NCBI GenBank assembly: GCA_029976075.1
Contig: JARKNW010000025.1
Location: 1 to 36,709, forward strand
DNA length: 36,709 bases
DNA from: Pleomorphomonas sp.
Lineage (GTDB): Bacteria > Pseudomonadota > Alphaproteobacteria > Rhizobiales > Pleomorphomonadaceae
Direction: 5' to 3'
The notes below the pieces were generated by a model that was given only the letters and a program-made list of their open reading frames with translations, made no database searches and had not been told where the DNA came from. Each line of letters starts with the position of its first letter. The first letter of the stretch is position 1. Shown one piece after another: positions 7,856 through 16,044 of the stretch. The translations under genes were made by a program, and so were the position numbers.

Positions 7856-8317
7856 ATGACAAGTGATGCAACGGGCGCCCATCAGCTCGGCAAGGCGACG
7901 GCAACCCCGCTCTCGCCCGATGAGGCGGTGCTCGACCGCGTGCCCAACCCCCACGCCGACATCGACTATCTCGCGCGCTTCACCGCGCCGGAGTTCACCT
8001 CGCTTTGTCCGGTGACGGGGCAGCCCGACTTTGCGCATCTCGTCATCGACTACGTGCCCGACCAGTGGCTCGTCGAATCCAAATCCCTGAAACTGTTCCT
8101 CACCTCGTTCCGCAACCACGGCTCCTTCCATGAGGATTGCACCATCATGATCGCGCGCCGGCTGGTCGAACGCCTGGCGCCGCGCTGGCTGAGGATCGGC
8201 GGCTACTGGTATCCGCGCGGCGGCATCCCGATCGATGTGTTCTGGCAGACCGGCACGCCGCCGAAGGATCTGTGGCTGCCCGATCAGGGGGTGGCAACCT
8301 ACCGGGGGCGTGGCTGA
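7856..8317 (+). CDS. queF: NADPH-dependent 7-cyano-7-deazaguanine reductase
   Basis: Short unimodular QueF of 153 residues, the usual length for this type. It reduces preQ0 to preQ1 in queuosine tRNA-modification synthesis, in the cytoplasm. The catalytic cysteine is C51 in [11 protein letters not shown] with D58 nearby, the QueF signature reads E74-S-K-S-L-K, and H92-E93 completes the substrate pocket. AGGAAAG lies 7 bases before the ATG; an upstream in-frame ATG (7796) lacks such a site and adds no family sequence. It stands alone between a hairpin and the second two-component system. I looked for a preQ1 riboswitch upstream and did not see one. Confidence 0.96.
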   Translation: MTSDATGAHQLGKATATPLSPDEAVLDRVPNPHADIDYLARFTAPEFTSLCPVTGQPDFAHLVIDYVPDQWLVESKSLKLFLTSFRNHGSFHEDCTIMIARRLVERLAPRWLRIGGYWYPRGGIPIDVFWQTGTPPKDLWLPDQGVATYRGRG

Positions 8318-8418
8318 GCGGAGGCCACGAATTGGTCTCTTTTTGTCGCGCAAGTGACGGACGGCCGCGATCGGAGATGCGATCGACGGGCGGCGATGGC
8401 GGACAAAGGCACGCGAAC

Positions 8419-9096
8419 ATGCGAGTTCTTCTGGTCGAGGACACGGAGAGGCTGAGAACGCTGATCGCCGATGCCCTGCGGCAGGCCGGCTTTGCCGCCG
8501 ATTCCTTCGGCACGATCGCCGAGGCGGAACAGGCGCTGCAACTGGTGACCTACGATGGCGTGCTGCTCGACATCGGTCTTCCCGACGGCGATGGCATGAA
8601 GCTGATGTCGACCTTGCGCGGCTCGGGCAAGACGCTGCCGATCATGCTGCTGACGGCACGCGACGATCTCGCCTCGGTGGTGGACGGGCTGAACGGCGGC
8701 GCCGACGACTACCTGCGCAAGCCGTTCGACCTCGAGGAACTGGTCGCCCGCGTCAGGGCGCTGCTGCGCCGACCGGCAGCGGCCTTCCAGCCGGTTCTGG
8801 CGGTCGGCAACCTGCAGCTCGATTCCCGCGAAATGCGGGCTTCCGTCGCAGGAACGGTGGTTGGTCTCAGCCGGCGCGAGGCCTGCGCCCTCGAAGTGCT
8901 CATGCGCAACGCCGGGCGCGTCATTTCCAAGGCGGCCCTCGAAGAGGCCCTCTATGGCTTCGACGAGGAAGTCAGCAGCAACGCGCTGGAGGTGTTGGTG
9001 CATCGCGTCCGCAAGAAGCTGGTCCAGGCCGAAGCCCGGCCCCAGATCCACACCTTGCGCGGCATCGGCTATATCCTCCAGGACGTTCAGCCGTGA
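8419..9096 (+). CDS. OmpR-family response regulator (second two-component system)
   Basis: A 225-residue DNA-binding regulator. The receiver domain has the acidic pair in VEDTE, phospho-acceptor D51 in LLDIGLPDG, T79 and K101 in LRKPFD. A winged helix runs from about 125 to the end (LSRREACALEVL to IHTLRGIGYIL). It is close to the QseB/PmrA/TctD branch. The start is the ATG opening MRVLLVEDT, with AAAGG about 10 bases upstream. The stop overlaps the GTG of the kinase by four bases. Because the pair converges on the hemolysin-type operon, it is the best candidate to bind the CTGTAAG repeats at 15342-15360 in front of that operon (inference). Confidence 0.93.
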   Translation: MRVLLVEDTERLRTLIADALRQAGFAADSFGTIAEAEQALQLVTYDGVLLDIGLPDGDGMKLMSTLRGSGKTLPIMLLTARDDLASVVDGLNGGADDYLRKPFDLEELVARVRALLRRPAAAFQPVLAVGNLQLDSREMRASVAGTVVGLSRREACALEVLMRNAGRVISKAALEEALYGFDEEVSSNALEVLVHRVRKKLVQAEARPQIHTLRGIGYILQDVQP

Positions 9097-10448
9097 CCTT
9101 CCTGCCGCGCCGCCTGTTCACTCGTCTGGTGCTCGGTCTTGTCCTGGTGAGCGCCATCGCCGTGGGCACCGGCGCCTTCTATCTCTACTCGCGCTTTCAT
9201 GACGCGCACTCGCCCTTCTACGAGGGAACGCTGCAACTGTTCGCCGGCGAGATCAGCAAGGGGCTTGCGGTTGAGGACGGCAAGGTCGTCTATCATTTCG
9301 ATCCGTCACTTACCGCCGACATCACCGACGATCGGGGCGCCTTCATCATCTTCGATGACGCCAGAAACATCGTCTACGCCACGCCCGGCCTGACCAAGCC
9401 ATTCGTGCCCGTCGACGGCTCGCTCTACCAGTATTTCATGATAGGCGGGAAAGGCCGGACGCCCGACCTTTACGGCATCTCGCTGACCGCGCCCGACATA
9501 AGCCCCAAGGCCCATGTGCAGCTCGTCTTTCCCCGCGGCACGACGATCATCGAATCCGTGCTGCACGAGTTCATGAAGGACATCGCCTGGCTATGGATTC
9601 CTTTCCTGGCCGGCATTCTGGCGATCAACATCATCGTCGTCCGTCTGGCCCTGCGGCCGCTCGACCGGGCCGTCGAGGAAGCACGCGCCATCCAGCCGCG
9701 CGGCGCCAACGGGGCGCTCAGCGAGGACGGGGTGCCCGACGACCTGCTGCCGCTGGTCCAGACGGTCAACCAGGCTTTCGCCCGGCTGCGCGAGGCCAAC
9801 GCGGCCCAGGAACTGTTCGTCGCCGACATGGCGCACGAACTGAGGACGCCGCTGGCGGTGATGAAGCTGCAACTGGCCGAAATGACCTCATCGGCGGAAG
9901 CCCGCAAGCTCGAAGGCGACGTCAGGGGCATGGAACGTCTTGTCGAGCAGCTTCTCGACCGGGCAAGGCTTGGTCGCTTCCGTCTCGAGCGGCCGGAGCA
10001 AATCGCGCTGCAGGACGTCGTCCGCGAGGTCGCCGCCTATCTGGCGCCGGAGATTCTCCGGCAGGGACGCACCGTCGAGGTGATCGCCGGCGACGAGCCG
10101 GTTGTCGTCACGGGATGGCGCGATGACATCTTCCGGGCGCTGCGCAACCTCGTCGAAAACGCCCTGGGGCATTCGCCCGATGCCGGCCTGATTTCCATCG
10201 AGGTCGGCGGTGAGCGGATGATTGCCGTCAGCGACCAGGGGGCGGGGTTCTCGGCCGACCTGATTGATCCTGACCTTAGGCGCAAGCGGGTGCTGCGCAG
10301 CGACCGCCGGGGAGGCTTCGGCCTTGGGCTGTCCATCGTCGACAAGACGATGGAGGCCCATGGCGGCGAACTGGTGCTGATCAACCTTAAGGCGGGCGGC
10401 CGCGCCGAGATGCGCTTTCCGGTCGTCTTCGAGGCCTCAGGCCGTTGA
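9093..10448 (+). CDS. Sensor histidine kinase (second two-component system)
   Basis: A 451-residue inner-membrane kinase starting at a GTG inside the stop of its regulator (GTGA overlap). Membrane helices lie at about 10-31 and 166-186, with a periplasmic sensor of about 135 residues between them. H248 in MAHELRTP is the phospho-acceptor; the N box is NLVENALGHS and the G box GFGLGLSIV. Its 3' end overlaps the end of the convergent methyltransferase gene by 12 bases, so the two transcription units run into each other. The signal is unknown. Confidence 0.92.
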   Translation: MTFLPRRLFTRLVLGLVLVSAIAVGTGAFYLYSRFHDAHSPFYEGTLQLFAGEISKGLAVEDGKVVYHFDPSLTADITDDRGAFIIFDDARNIVYATPGLTKPFVPVDGSLYQYFMIGGKGRTPDLYGISLTAPDISPKAHVQLVFPRGTTIIESVLHEFMKDIAWLWIPFLAGILAINIIVVRLALRPLDRAVEEARAIQPRGANGALSEDGVPDDLLPLVQTVNQAFARLREANAAQELFVADMAHELRTPLAVMKLQLAEMTSSAEARKLEGDVRGMERLVEQLLDRARLGRFRLERPEQIALQDVVREVAAYLAPEILRQGRTVEVIAGDEPVVVTGWRDDIFRALRNLVENALGHSPDAGLISIEVGGERMIAVSDQGAGFSADLIDPDLRRKRVLRSDRRGGFGLGLSIVDKTMEAHGGELVLINLKAGGRAEMRFPVVFEASGR

Positions 10449-11108
10449 ATGGCCGACGGACGTTGCCGCGGCTCGGGCCACGGCGACCCAGCCGCGCATG
10501 CCCAACGGCAGGCGCAGTTCGCTGATCGCGATGCCCTCCCTGATGAAAAGGCCTTGTGCCAGCATGGCTTCGAGCGCGGGACGGTCGAAGGTGCGGTGGG
10601 TTTGCGGGCCGGCGAAGGGCCAGCGCCGCATGGTTTCCCGGTCGGTCACGTAGACCACCAGGCGACCGCCCGGTTTCAGAACGCGCGCGAGCTCCCGCAT
10701 GGCGAGGCCTGTCTCGTCGAAGAAATAGGCGACGTTGACGGCGAGGATGGCATCGAAGGAGGCATCCGGCCAGGGCAGGCGTTCCGTGCTGCCGATGCGA
10801 AGATCGAGCCTGCCATCGGCGAGGGCGCGTCGGTTTCGCCTTGTGGCCATGGCGAGCATCGGCGCGGACCTGTCGATGCCGGCGAGGCGGCATCCGGGCG
10901 CGCAACGGAGGATCTCCCGCAGCCCGTCGCCGGGGCCGAAGCCGACTTCGAGAATGCTCTCTCCGGGGCGCGGTGCCAGTTCATCGATGGCGTGGCGGTT
11001 GGGAGCGCGGTTGAGCCAGACCATTAGGCGGCCGATGAGGCGGCCGCCCCTGCCTTCCGGCGTTGCGAGCTGGCGCCCGAGGCGGTGCCAGAAGCTCTCC
11101 GAACTCAT
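10437..11108 (-). CDS. Class I SAM-dependent methyltransferase, last gene of the hemolysin-type operon
   Basis: A 223-residue methyltransferase with motif I ILEVGFGPGDG (about 52-62), an acidic GIDRSAPML strand, RLPWPDASFDAILAVN and the LKPGGRLVVYV strand of Methyltransf_11. The substrate cannot be told. The ATG overlaps the stop of the TPR gene (ATGA), making this the last member of a six-gene minus-strand operon. In that setting it would methylate an intermediate or final product of the ligase/oxidase pathway (inference). Confidence 0.85.
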   Translation of the reverse strand: MSSESFWHRLGRQLATPEGRGGRLIGRLMVWLNRAPNRHAIDELAPRPGESILEVGFGPGDGLREILRCAPGCRLAGIDRSAPMLAMATRRNRRALADGRLDLRIGSTERLPWPDASFDAILAVNVAYFFDETGLAMRELARVLKPGGRLVVYVTDRETMRRWPFAGPQTHRTFDRPALEAMLAQGLFIREGIAISELRLPLGMRGWVAVARAAATSVGHSTA

Positions 11109-11764
11109 GACTTGGTCTGGATCTTGGCCAGGTCTTCCTTGATGACCAGGCGGCGGTTCTTGTCCCAGAGCGGCCGATCCGGCGTCTCCGGAATGGTCAG
11201 GGCATAGGTGAAGGCCTGCTTGGCCTTGTCGTACTCATGCTCCGACATCAGGAAGTCGCCATAGAAATACCAGGCATCGAGGCCCTGCGGCGCGGCGGCG
11301 GTCGCCTGCTGCAGGAGGGCGCGGGCCTTGTCGGTGTCGCCGAAGGCGATCGGGAAGCCCGGTACCCGGTAGTAGAGAACACCGAGGCTGGTGGGGGCGC
11401 CGGCGCTGAGGGCGGTCGGGTCGGCGGCGTCGGCCTTCTCCAGGATGGCCTTGGCCTCCTTGGCGAGCGACAGCGCCGAGAAGGCCGAAGCCATGGAGGC
11501 TCGCTCCGACTTCAGGATGCCATCCCATATGGCGGCTTCGACGCGTGTCGGATACTGGGCGTAGAGCGCATCGGCTTCGGCGCCGACCTTCTCCATTTCG
11601 GCAGTCTGCTTGTCGCCCGGCGGGACCGAGAACTTGACGGTCTCCCAGCGGATGGCGAGGTCGTGCAGTTTTGCTTCGAACGCCGGGTCGGTGTCGGCCA
11701 TGGCGGGCGTGATGCCGAGGAGGCCGGCGGCGATGATCAGGGCGTGGGTGAACTTGGGTGTCAT
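11105..11764 (-). CDS. Periplasmic TPR-repeat protein
   Basis: A 219-residue exported protein. A Sec signal peptide at 1-22 ends in AMA-DT. The rest is helical with TPR-like repeats (EAKAILEKADAADPTALSAG, DKARALLQQATAAAPQGLDA, YDKAKQAFTYAL). There is no catalytic motif. It overlaps the SDR stop by four bases (TCAT on the plus strand) and the methyltransferase start by four bases, so it is firmly in the operon. A periplasmic scaffold in an otherwise cytoplasmic pathway suggests that the product acts in or crosses the envelope (inference). Confidence 0.85.
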   Translation of the reverse strand: MTPKFTHALIIAAGLLGITPAMADTDPAFEAKLHDLAIRWETVKFSVPPGDKQTAEMEKVGAEADALYAQYPTRVEAAIWDGILKSERASMASAFSALSLAKEAKAILEKADAADPTALSAGAPTSLGVLYYRVPGFPIAFGDTDKARALLQQATAAAPQGLDAWYFYGDFLMSEHEYDKAKQAFTYALTIPETPDRPLWDKNRRLVIKEDLAKIQTKS

Positions 11765-12585
11765 GAACGGGATCCTTGGGTGGTGACTTGGGAGGGAGCG
11801 ACCTGTTGCTTCCTGGCAGGCTTGGCCGACAGTGCGCGGTCGACGAGGGAAGGGGCGAGGCTCTGGAGCAGGATGAACAGGCGCTCGGGGCCGGCCGGGT
11901 AGACGCGTCGCCGTCCGGCGCGGATGGCCGACCAGATGCGGCGCGCCACCGCTTCGGGCGTGTCGAGCGACATGCCGTTTTTCGCGATGAGACCGGAGAA
12001 AGCCGCGGCGGCATCGGTCCGCGTGGCACGCGGCGCGGCGTAGGTCACGTCGATGCCATGGGCTCGCCACTCCCGCGACAGCGCGCTGGAAAAGCCCCTC
12101 AGGGCGAACTTGCTGGCCGAGTAGGCGGCAAACTCCGGGTAGGCGATATCGCCGAACACCGAGCCGATGTTGACCACCCGCTTCTGGCGACCGGTGCTGG
12201 CCATCAGGAGCGGAAAGGCGCTTTTCGTAAGCGCCATGGGCGCCAGCACATTGGTGGCGAACATCCGCTCCGTCGTGGTGTCGTCGAGGATCTCGTGGGC
12301 GCCGCCCTCGACGACGCCAGCGTTGTTGACGAGGATGTCGAGACTGCCCCAATGGCGGGCGACGGTGTCGATCACATGGGCCCGGTCAGAGGGGATCGTC
12401 AGATCGGCCGGGATCATCAGCACGCCGGACGAGGCATCCATCAGGCTGGCGGTTTCCTCGAGCGCCTCGGCGCGGCGGCCACAGACGGCAACCTCGGCGC
12501 CGGCGCGGCTTGCCTCTATGGCGAGTGCCCGTCCGATCCCGGAACCGCCGCCGGTGATCAGGACGCGAAGCGCATCAGGCCGCAT
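11761..12585 (-). CDS. Short-chain dehydrogenase/reductase in the hemolysin-type operon
   Basis: A classical SDR of 274 residues. The nucleotide-binding motif is TGGGSGIG (11-18), NNAG lies at 87-90, and the catalytic set is S142, Y155 and K159 in YSASK. The tail is longer than usual and ends in basic residues. The start is the ATG opening MRPDALRVLITGG, overlapping the upstream oxidase gene by 11 bases; a longer in-frame start adds only residues that lie inside that gene. It would oxidise or reduce a carbonyl or alcohol on an acyl chain or a sugar; in this operon an acyl-derived substrate is likeliest (inference). Confidence 0.88.
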   Translation of the reverse strand: MRPDALRVLITGGGSGIGRALAIEASRAGAEVAVCGRRAEALEETASLMDASSGVLMIPADLTIPSDRAHVIDTVARHWGSLDILVNNAGVVEGGAHEILDDTTTERMFATNVLAPMALTKSAFPLLMASTGRQKRVVNIGSVFGDIAYPEFAAYSASKFALRGFSSALSREWRAHGIDVTYAAPRATRTDAAAAFSGLIAKNGMSLDTPEAVARRIWSAIRAGRRRVYPAGPERLFILLQSLAPSLVDRALSAKPARKQQVAPSQVTTQGSRS

Positions 12586-13243
12586 GGGCGAGATCCTCGC
12601 GGCTGTCGATCTCGCGGAAGATGCCGCCATAGAGATAGTGGAAGGTGCGCGAGCTCTCGATGATCAGCTTCTGGACGGCGGGATCGGTGATGCCGTCGAT
12701 CAGCGTGCGGAAGAAGGCGACATGGCTCTGGTCGAGGCTGCCGTGCGAGCGCAGGTAGGAGAAGCCTTTCTCGTCCGACTTGCCCCAGTTGGCCGTCAGC
12801 TTGTCGGCCAGCTTGTCGGCGAGCAGCACCGACATGCCTTCGAGCACGTGCACGCTGCCGAGCAGGCAGTAGGGGCTGATGTGCTCGATGGCATAGTAGC
12901 TGTAGCCGATCATCGCCGCCGTGGCCGGCGAGGGCTGGCTGTTGCGGATGGCGTCGCGGTTGCCGCCGAAGAAGACGATGTCGTCGAGGATCCACTTCTC
13001 GTGCCCGCGTTCCTCTTCCATGTATTCGACGAGACCATCCTGATAGGGCTCGTCCCTGGTACGCGAGGCGGCCAGCGCCAGCAGCGGGAAGGTGTGGCTG
13101 ACGTGGTGATAGGCCTCGGTCAGGAAGGCGACATAGGTGGCAGGGCTCGCGCCTTCGGCGATGGCGCGGCGGACGAGTGGAATGCCAAGGAAGCCGAGGC
13201 GCTGCGGTTCGGTTTCCTTTTGCAGGCGATCATAGAAGCTCAT
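12575..13243 (-). CDS. Heme-oxygenase-like diiron enzyme (iron-containing redox enzyme family)
   Basis: A 222-residue all-helical protein of the TenA/heme-oxygenase-like fold, annotated in related genomes as iron-containing redox enzyme. Candidate iron ligands follow the pattern of non-heme HDO oxidases such as UndA and BesC: E43, E78-x-x-H81, E135, and D171-x-x-H174. AAGGA precedes the ATG. Known relatives use O2 to cleave or desaturate fatty acids or amino acids, or to N-oxygenate. Here it lies between an acyl-AMP ligase and an SDR, so an activated or conjugated acyl chain is the likely substrate. The fold and metal site are well supported; the reaction is unknown. Confidence 0.82.
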   Translation of the reverse strand: MSFYDRLQKETEPQRLGFLGIPLVRRAIAEGASPATYVAFLTEAYHHVSHTFPLLALAASRTRDEPYQDGLVEYMEEERGHEKWILDDIVFFGGNRDAIRNSQPSPATAAMIGYSYYAIEHISPYCLLGSVHVLEGMSVLLADKLADKLTANWGKSDEKGFSYLRSHGSLDQSHVAFFRTLIDGITDPAVQKLIIESSRTFHYLYGGIFREIDSREDLAHAA

Positions 13244-13269
13244 GGTTCGTTCCTTTGGCTGGAGGACGG

Positions 13270-14727
13270 TTAGACGGCGACGGGCGCCGACGTCTTGAGA
13301 AAGGCGGTGACGGCGGCGCGCCGGACGCGGCCGTTGTCGGTGAGAAGGCCCGCGGTCTTGGTGCCGATCAGAGATAGGGCGACGACGCGCTCCGGTCGGG
13401 CGTAGACGGGCAGGCTGGCGGTGAGGCGCGCCACCTGTTCGGTGAGCTCCTCGTTGGAAATGTCGAGGACCGCCTTTTCTGCGTAGGGGGCCGGGATCAG
13501 CAGGGCGGTGAGGGGGGCTTCGGCTCCGCCCGAAAGACAGGCGAGCATCAGCCGCTGATCGTTGAGGAGGATCGTCTCCACCCACTCGGGGCTGACGTTG
13601 CGGCCGTAGCTGGTGACGATCAGGTTGTCCTTTCGGCCGAGGATGGTGAGGTTGCCGTCGGCGTCGAACTGGCCGAGGTCGCCGGTGCGCCAGGCGCCCT
13701 GGTGATCCGGCCGGCCAAGATAGCCATTGGTGACCGACGGGCCGGCGACGACGATCTCGCCGTCGTCGAGCGTCACGCTGAGGTCGTCGAGCGGCTGGCC
13801 CACCGTGCCGGGTACCCGCTGTTCCGGCCTGTTGAGCGCCACGACCGAGCAGCATTCCGAGAGGCCATAGCCCTCATAAACGGGGATCCCCAGCCTGATC
13901 GCCGTTTCGGCGACCGCGAGCGGCACGGGCGCGCCACCGACGGCGACGAAGCGGAGCGAGGAGGGTGCCCTTTGGCTGGTTGCCGCCAGTTCGGCTGCCC
14001 AGACCTTCAGGAGCTGCGGCACCAGAACGGCGGTGGTGGGGTGGTGCCTCTCGAAGGCAGCCGCGAGGGAACCAGCCCTGCCGCGACCGACCGCCTCGGC
14101 CATGTCCCGATCGAAGAAGGTGGCGCCCTCGACGACCAGCGGCACGAAGATGGCCGAGATCATCTCGAGGAGGAGGGAGAGAGGCAGCAGCGACAGGTGG
14201 CGATCCCCGGAGGTGGCGCCGCTCGCCTTGGCCAGCGCCCGGGCCGACCAGCCGATCTGGCGGCTGCCGAGGCGTACGCCTTTAGGTGTTCCGGTGCTGC
14301 CCGAGGTGTAGGTGACGACGCTGAAGCCGGGGCGCAGGCGGACGTCGGCTGGCTGCAGGTCGTCGATGGTCACCAGGAGCATTGGCGGGGTTGCGTTCGG
14401 GCTGCCCTGCGGTGGAGCGGCGTCTGTCAGGATGAGGCCGATGCCGGCATCGGCCACCACGTGGGCGATCTGCTCCCTGGTGAAGAAGGTCGGCAGCGGC
14501 ACCAGAACCTTGCCCGCCATGGCGGTGGCGACGGCGGCCACCCCCCAGCGCACGCCGTTTGGCATCAGGATGCCGATGACATCGGGCATGTTTTCGAGCT
14601 GATGGGCGAGGTTGACGGCGGCGTTGGCGAACTGCCGGCGCGACAACGCGAGTTCGGCATCGGCGAAGGCTGGCCGGTCGGCCGCCTCGCCGGTGGTGGC
14701 GAGAAGCGCCTCAAGAACAGTATGCAT
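13270..14727 (-). CDS. AMP-binding acyl ligase lacking the usual A10 lysine
   Basis: A 485-residue ANL-superfamily enzyme. The P-loop is TYTSGSTGTPKG (139-150), with A5 YGLSE (287-291), A7 TGD (348-350) and A8 GRKDNLIVTSYGRN from 364. The C-terminal A10 motif reads NGRVRR, with R467 where most members have the catalytic lysine of NGK. Adenylation may therefore be slow or tuned, or the position may be a subfamily trait. It should activate a carboxylic acid, probably a fatty acid, as an acyl-AMP; no carrier protein is encoded nearby. It overlaps the hemolysin-family gene by 17 bases and is 26 bases from the oxidase gene. The substrate is a guess. Confidence 0.87.
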   Translation of the reverse strand: MHTVLEALLATTGEAADRPAFADAELALSRRQFANAAVNLAHQLENMPDVIGILMPNGVRWGVAAVATAMAGKVLVPLPTFFTREQIAHVVADAGIGLILTDAAPPQGSPNATPPMLLVTIDDLQPADVRLRPGFSVVTYTSGSTGTPKGVRLGSRQIGWSARALAKASGATSGDRHLSLLPLSLLLEMISAIFVPLVVEGATFFDRDMAEAVGRGRAGSLAAAFERHHPTTAVLVPQLLKVWAAELAATSQRAPSSLRFVAVGGAPVPLAVAETAIRLGIPVYEGYGLSECCSVVALNRPEQRVPGTVGQPLDDLSVTLDDGEIVVAGPSVTNGYLGRPDHQGAWRTGDLGQFDADGNLTILGRKDNLIVTSYGRNVSPEWVETILLNDQRLMLACLSGGAEAPLTALLIPAPYAEKAVLDISNEELTEQVARLTASLPVYARPERVVALSLIGTKTAGLLTDNGRVRRAAVTAFLKTSAPVAV

Positions 14728-15295
14728 GTTGAACCCGGATATCGGAGGGGAGGACAGTTCGGGGCAGGGTGCCGCCCGACACCGCGAAGACGCGGGGCGA
14801 GGTCTGATAGTAGCGGCCCCATTTTTCCGGCTGCGGAACGCGGTCGGCGGTGGCGGCCGCCAGGTCGAAGGGTGACAGCCCCTTGTGGCGGACCATCAGC
14901 GCCAGACGGCGCGTCAGCGTGAAGAAGGACCAGCGAAAGCCGAGCTCGGCGGCCAGACGGACGATGTCGTCGACGAACTCCGAGGTTTCATGCCGGGCTC
15001 GGCTGACCAGCGTCGTGACCTCGCAGATGGCGGCCCTGGCCACGGGATGGCCGACGAGATCGGCGAGTGCCGCTTCGATGGGCTGATCGAGATAGTATTC
15101 TGAGAAGAAGCCATCGGCTTCCGACCTGAGGCCGGCCGCGCAAAGCACGGTGCCCTGTCTGTCGAACCTTGCGAGAATGCGTTTTGGTAAGGTTGTCAGC
15201 TCGGCGCCGTAGCTGTCGCGATAGACATTCCGCATGAAATCTGCGGCTGATGGCCACGACGTGTCGTATTGATCTAAGATCTCTGTTTCGCTCAT
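14711..15295 (-). CDS. Thermostable-hemolysin (delta-VPH) family protein, acyltransferase-like
   Basis: A 194-residue member of the T_hemolysin family, named after the Vibrio delta thermostable hemolysin. It has no signal peptide or membrane helix. Segments such as ICEVTTLVSRARH (90-102) and FRWSFFTLTRRLALMVRHKGL (split near 125) resemble the acyl-homoserine-lactone-synthase/GNAT fold, where a conserved CE(I/V)xxL strand lines the active site. An N-acyltransferase is therefore more plausible than a pore-forming toxin (inference). It is the first gene of the minus-strand operon, preceded by the CTGTAAG repeats. With the ligase it could join an activated acyl group to an amine. The family name is sure; the biochemistry is not. 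Confidence 0.8.
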   Translation of the reverse strand: MSETEILDQYDTSWPSAADFMRNVYRDSYGAELTTLPKRILARFDRQGTVLCAAGLRSEADGFFSEYYLDQPIEAALADLVGHPVARAAICEVTTLVSRARHETSEFVDDIVRLAAELGFRWSFFTLTRRLALMVRHKGLSPFDLAAATADRVPQPEKWGRYYQTSPRVFAVSGGTLPRTVLPSDIRVQHAYCS

Positions 15296-15341
15296 CGTCG
15301 TCTTCTTGCCTGTTTCCGATGTTTTCAGGCTAGAAGTCGAA

Positions 15342-15360
15342 GCTTACAGCTGGCTTACAG
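15342..15360 (-). promoter_or_regulatory. Tandem CTGTAAG boxes, predicted operator of the hemolysin-type operon
   Basis: On the minus strand CTGTAAGC occurs twice at an exact 11-bp period (plus-strand GCTTACAG at 15342-15349 and 15353-15360), 47 bases before the first start codon. The spacing and core match the CTGTCAG tandem before the DUF2271 operon (2189-2207) and suit an OmpR-family dimer. The regulator at 8419-9096 is the likeliest binder. The rest of 15296-15512 holds no gene that I can support. Confidence 0.6.
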
Positions 15361-15512
15361 ACATTTGAAACTTGCGTGTTTTGATTTTGGTCTTTTTGTG
15401 GCGGGCAATATGGTTCAATGACGGGCGCGTGATTACGCTCCGCCTGTGGCAAAAACGCATGAGTTCAAGAATTGACCGGTGTTTGGCCGACGATGGAGAG
15501 CCGGGACCGTTC

Positions 15513-15965
15513 TCAGCTGGCCGGTTGTTCAGCGCGGATCACTTCCATGCGCGTACTGTCGAGGCCGCGATTCTGGGCGCGGGCGAGGCGGAAGTTATGG
15601 CCGATGCGCTCGGCGGTTGCGATGACGCCGTTGGCGTCGCGCTCATCGAACACCTGACAGGCCGTTTCGGCAAAAAGGGTCAGCCAGCGCTGGAAGTGCT
15701 TGTCCTCGATGTCGCGGATCTGGAGATGCGGCCGCATCGGCCGGCCCTCGTAGCGGCCGGAACGCAACAGCACCGACGACCAGAAGGCGCACATCTTGTC
15801 GAGGTGGGCGGGCCACTCGTCCTTCTGTATCTCGCGGCCGAAGATGGCGACGAGATCGGGATCGGCCATCACCTTGCCGTAGAAGCCGTGGACCAGCGCG
15901 TGAATGCTGTCCTCGTCGATCGATCCCATGGGAATGCCGCGTCGTGGCGCGTCGGTTGCGGTCAT
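15513..15965 (-). CDS. Group III truncated hemoglobin
   Basis: A 150-residue cytoplasmic globin of the short 2-on-2 type (TrHb3, like Campylobacter Ctb). Tyr B10 is Y29 in HGFYGKV, the proximal histidine F8 is H80 in MRPHLQI, and the family block KHFQRWLTLF (89-98) is present with W62. The start is the ATG at 15965, with GGAG 6 bases upstream; an in-frame ATG six codons earlier is less likely. TrHb3 proteins are linked to NO or oxygen chemistry under microaerobic conditions. The gene stands alone, 79 bases from the TetR gene, and shares no obvious operon. Confidence 0.92.
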   Translation of the reverse strand: MTATDAPRRGIPMGSIDEDSIHALVHGFYGKVMADPDLVAIFGREIQKDEWPAHLDKMCAFWSSVLLRSGRYEGRPMRPHLQIRDIEDKHFQRWLTLFAETACQVFDERDANGVIATAERIGHNFRLARAQNRGLDSTRMEVIRAEQPAS

Positions 15966-16044
15966 GGTGTCTCCGGCTGCCAAAGAAGGCGAACAGCCGC
16001 TGATGTAGTCATTCGACGGTAAGTAGGCAAACGGCGTTCGTTGG

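Noticed and set aside
6083..8353. Very long antisense reading frame (over 700 codons) opposite the diguanylate cyclase and queF
   Set aside because: High GC leaves few stop codons in the antisense frame. The product is low-complexity and resembles no family, while the plus-strand genes have clear motifs.
14711..15295. Calling the delta-VPH family protein a secreted toxin
   Set aside because: It has no signal peptide or membrane-active segment and sits in an enzyme operon; the family name alone is not evidence of a pore-former.
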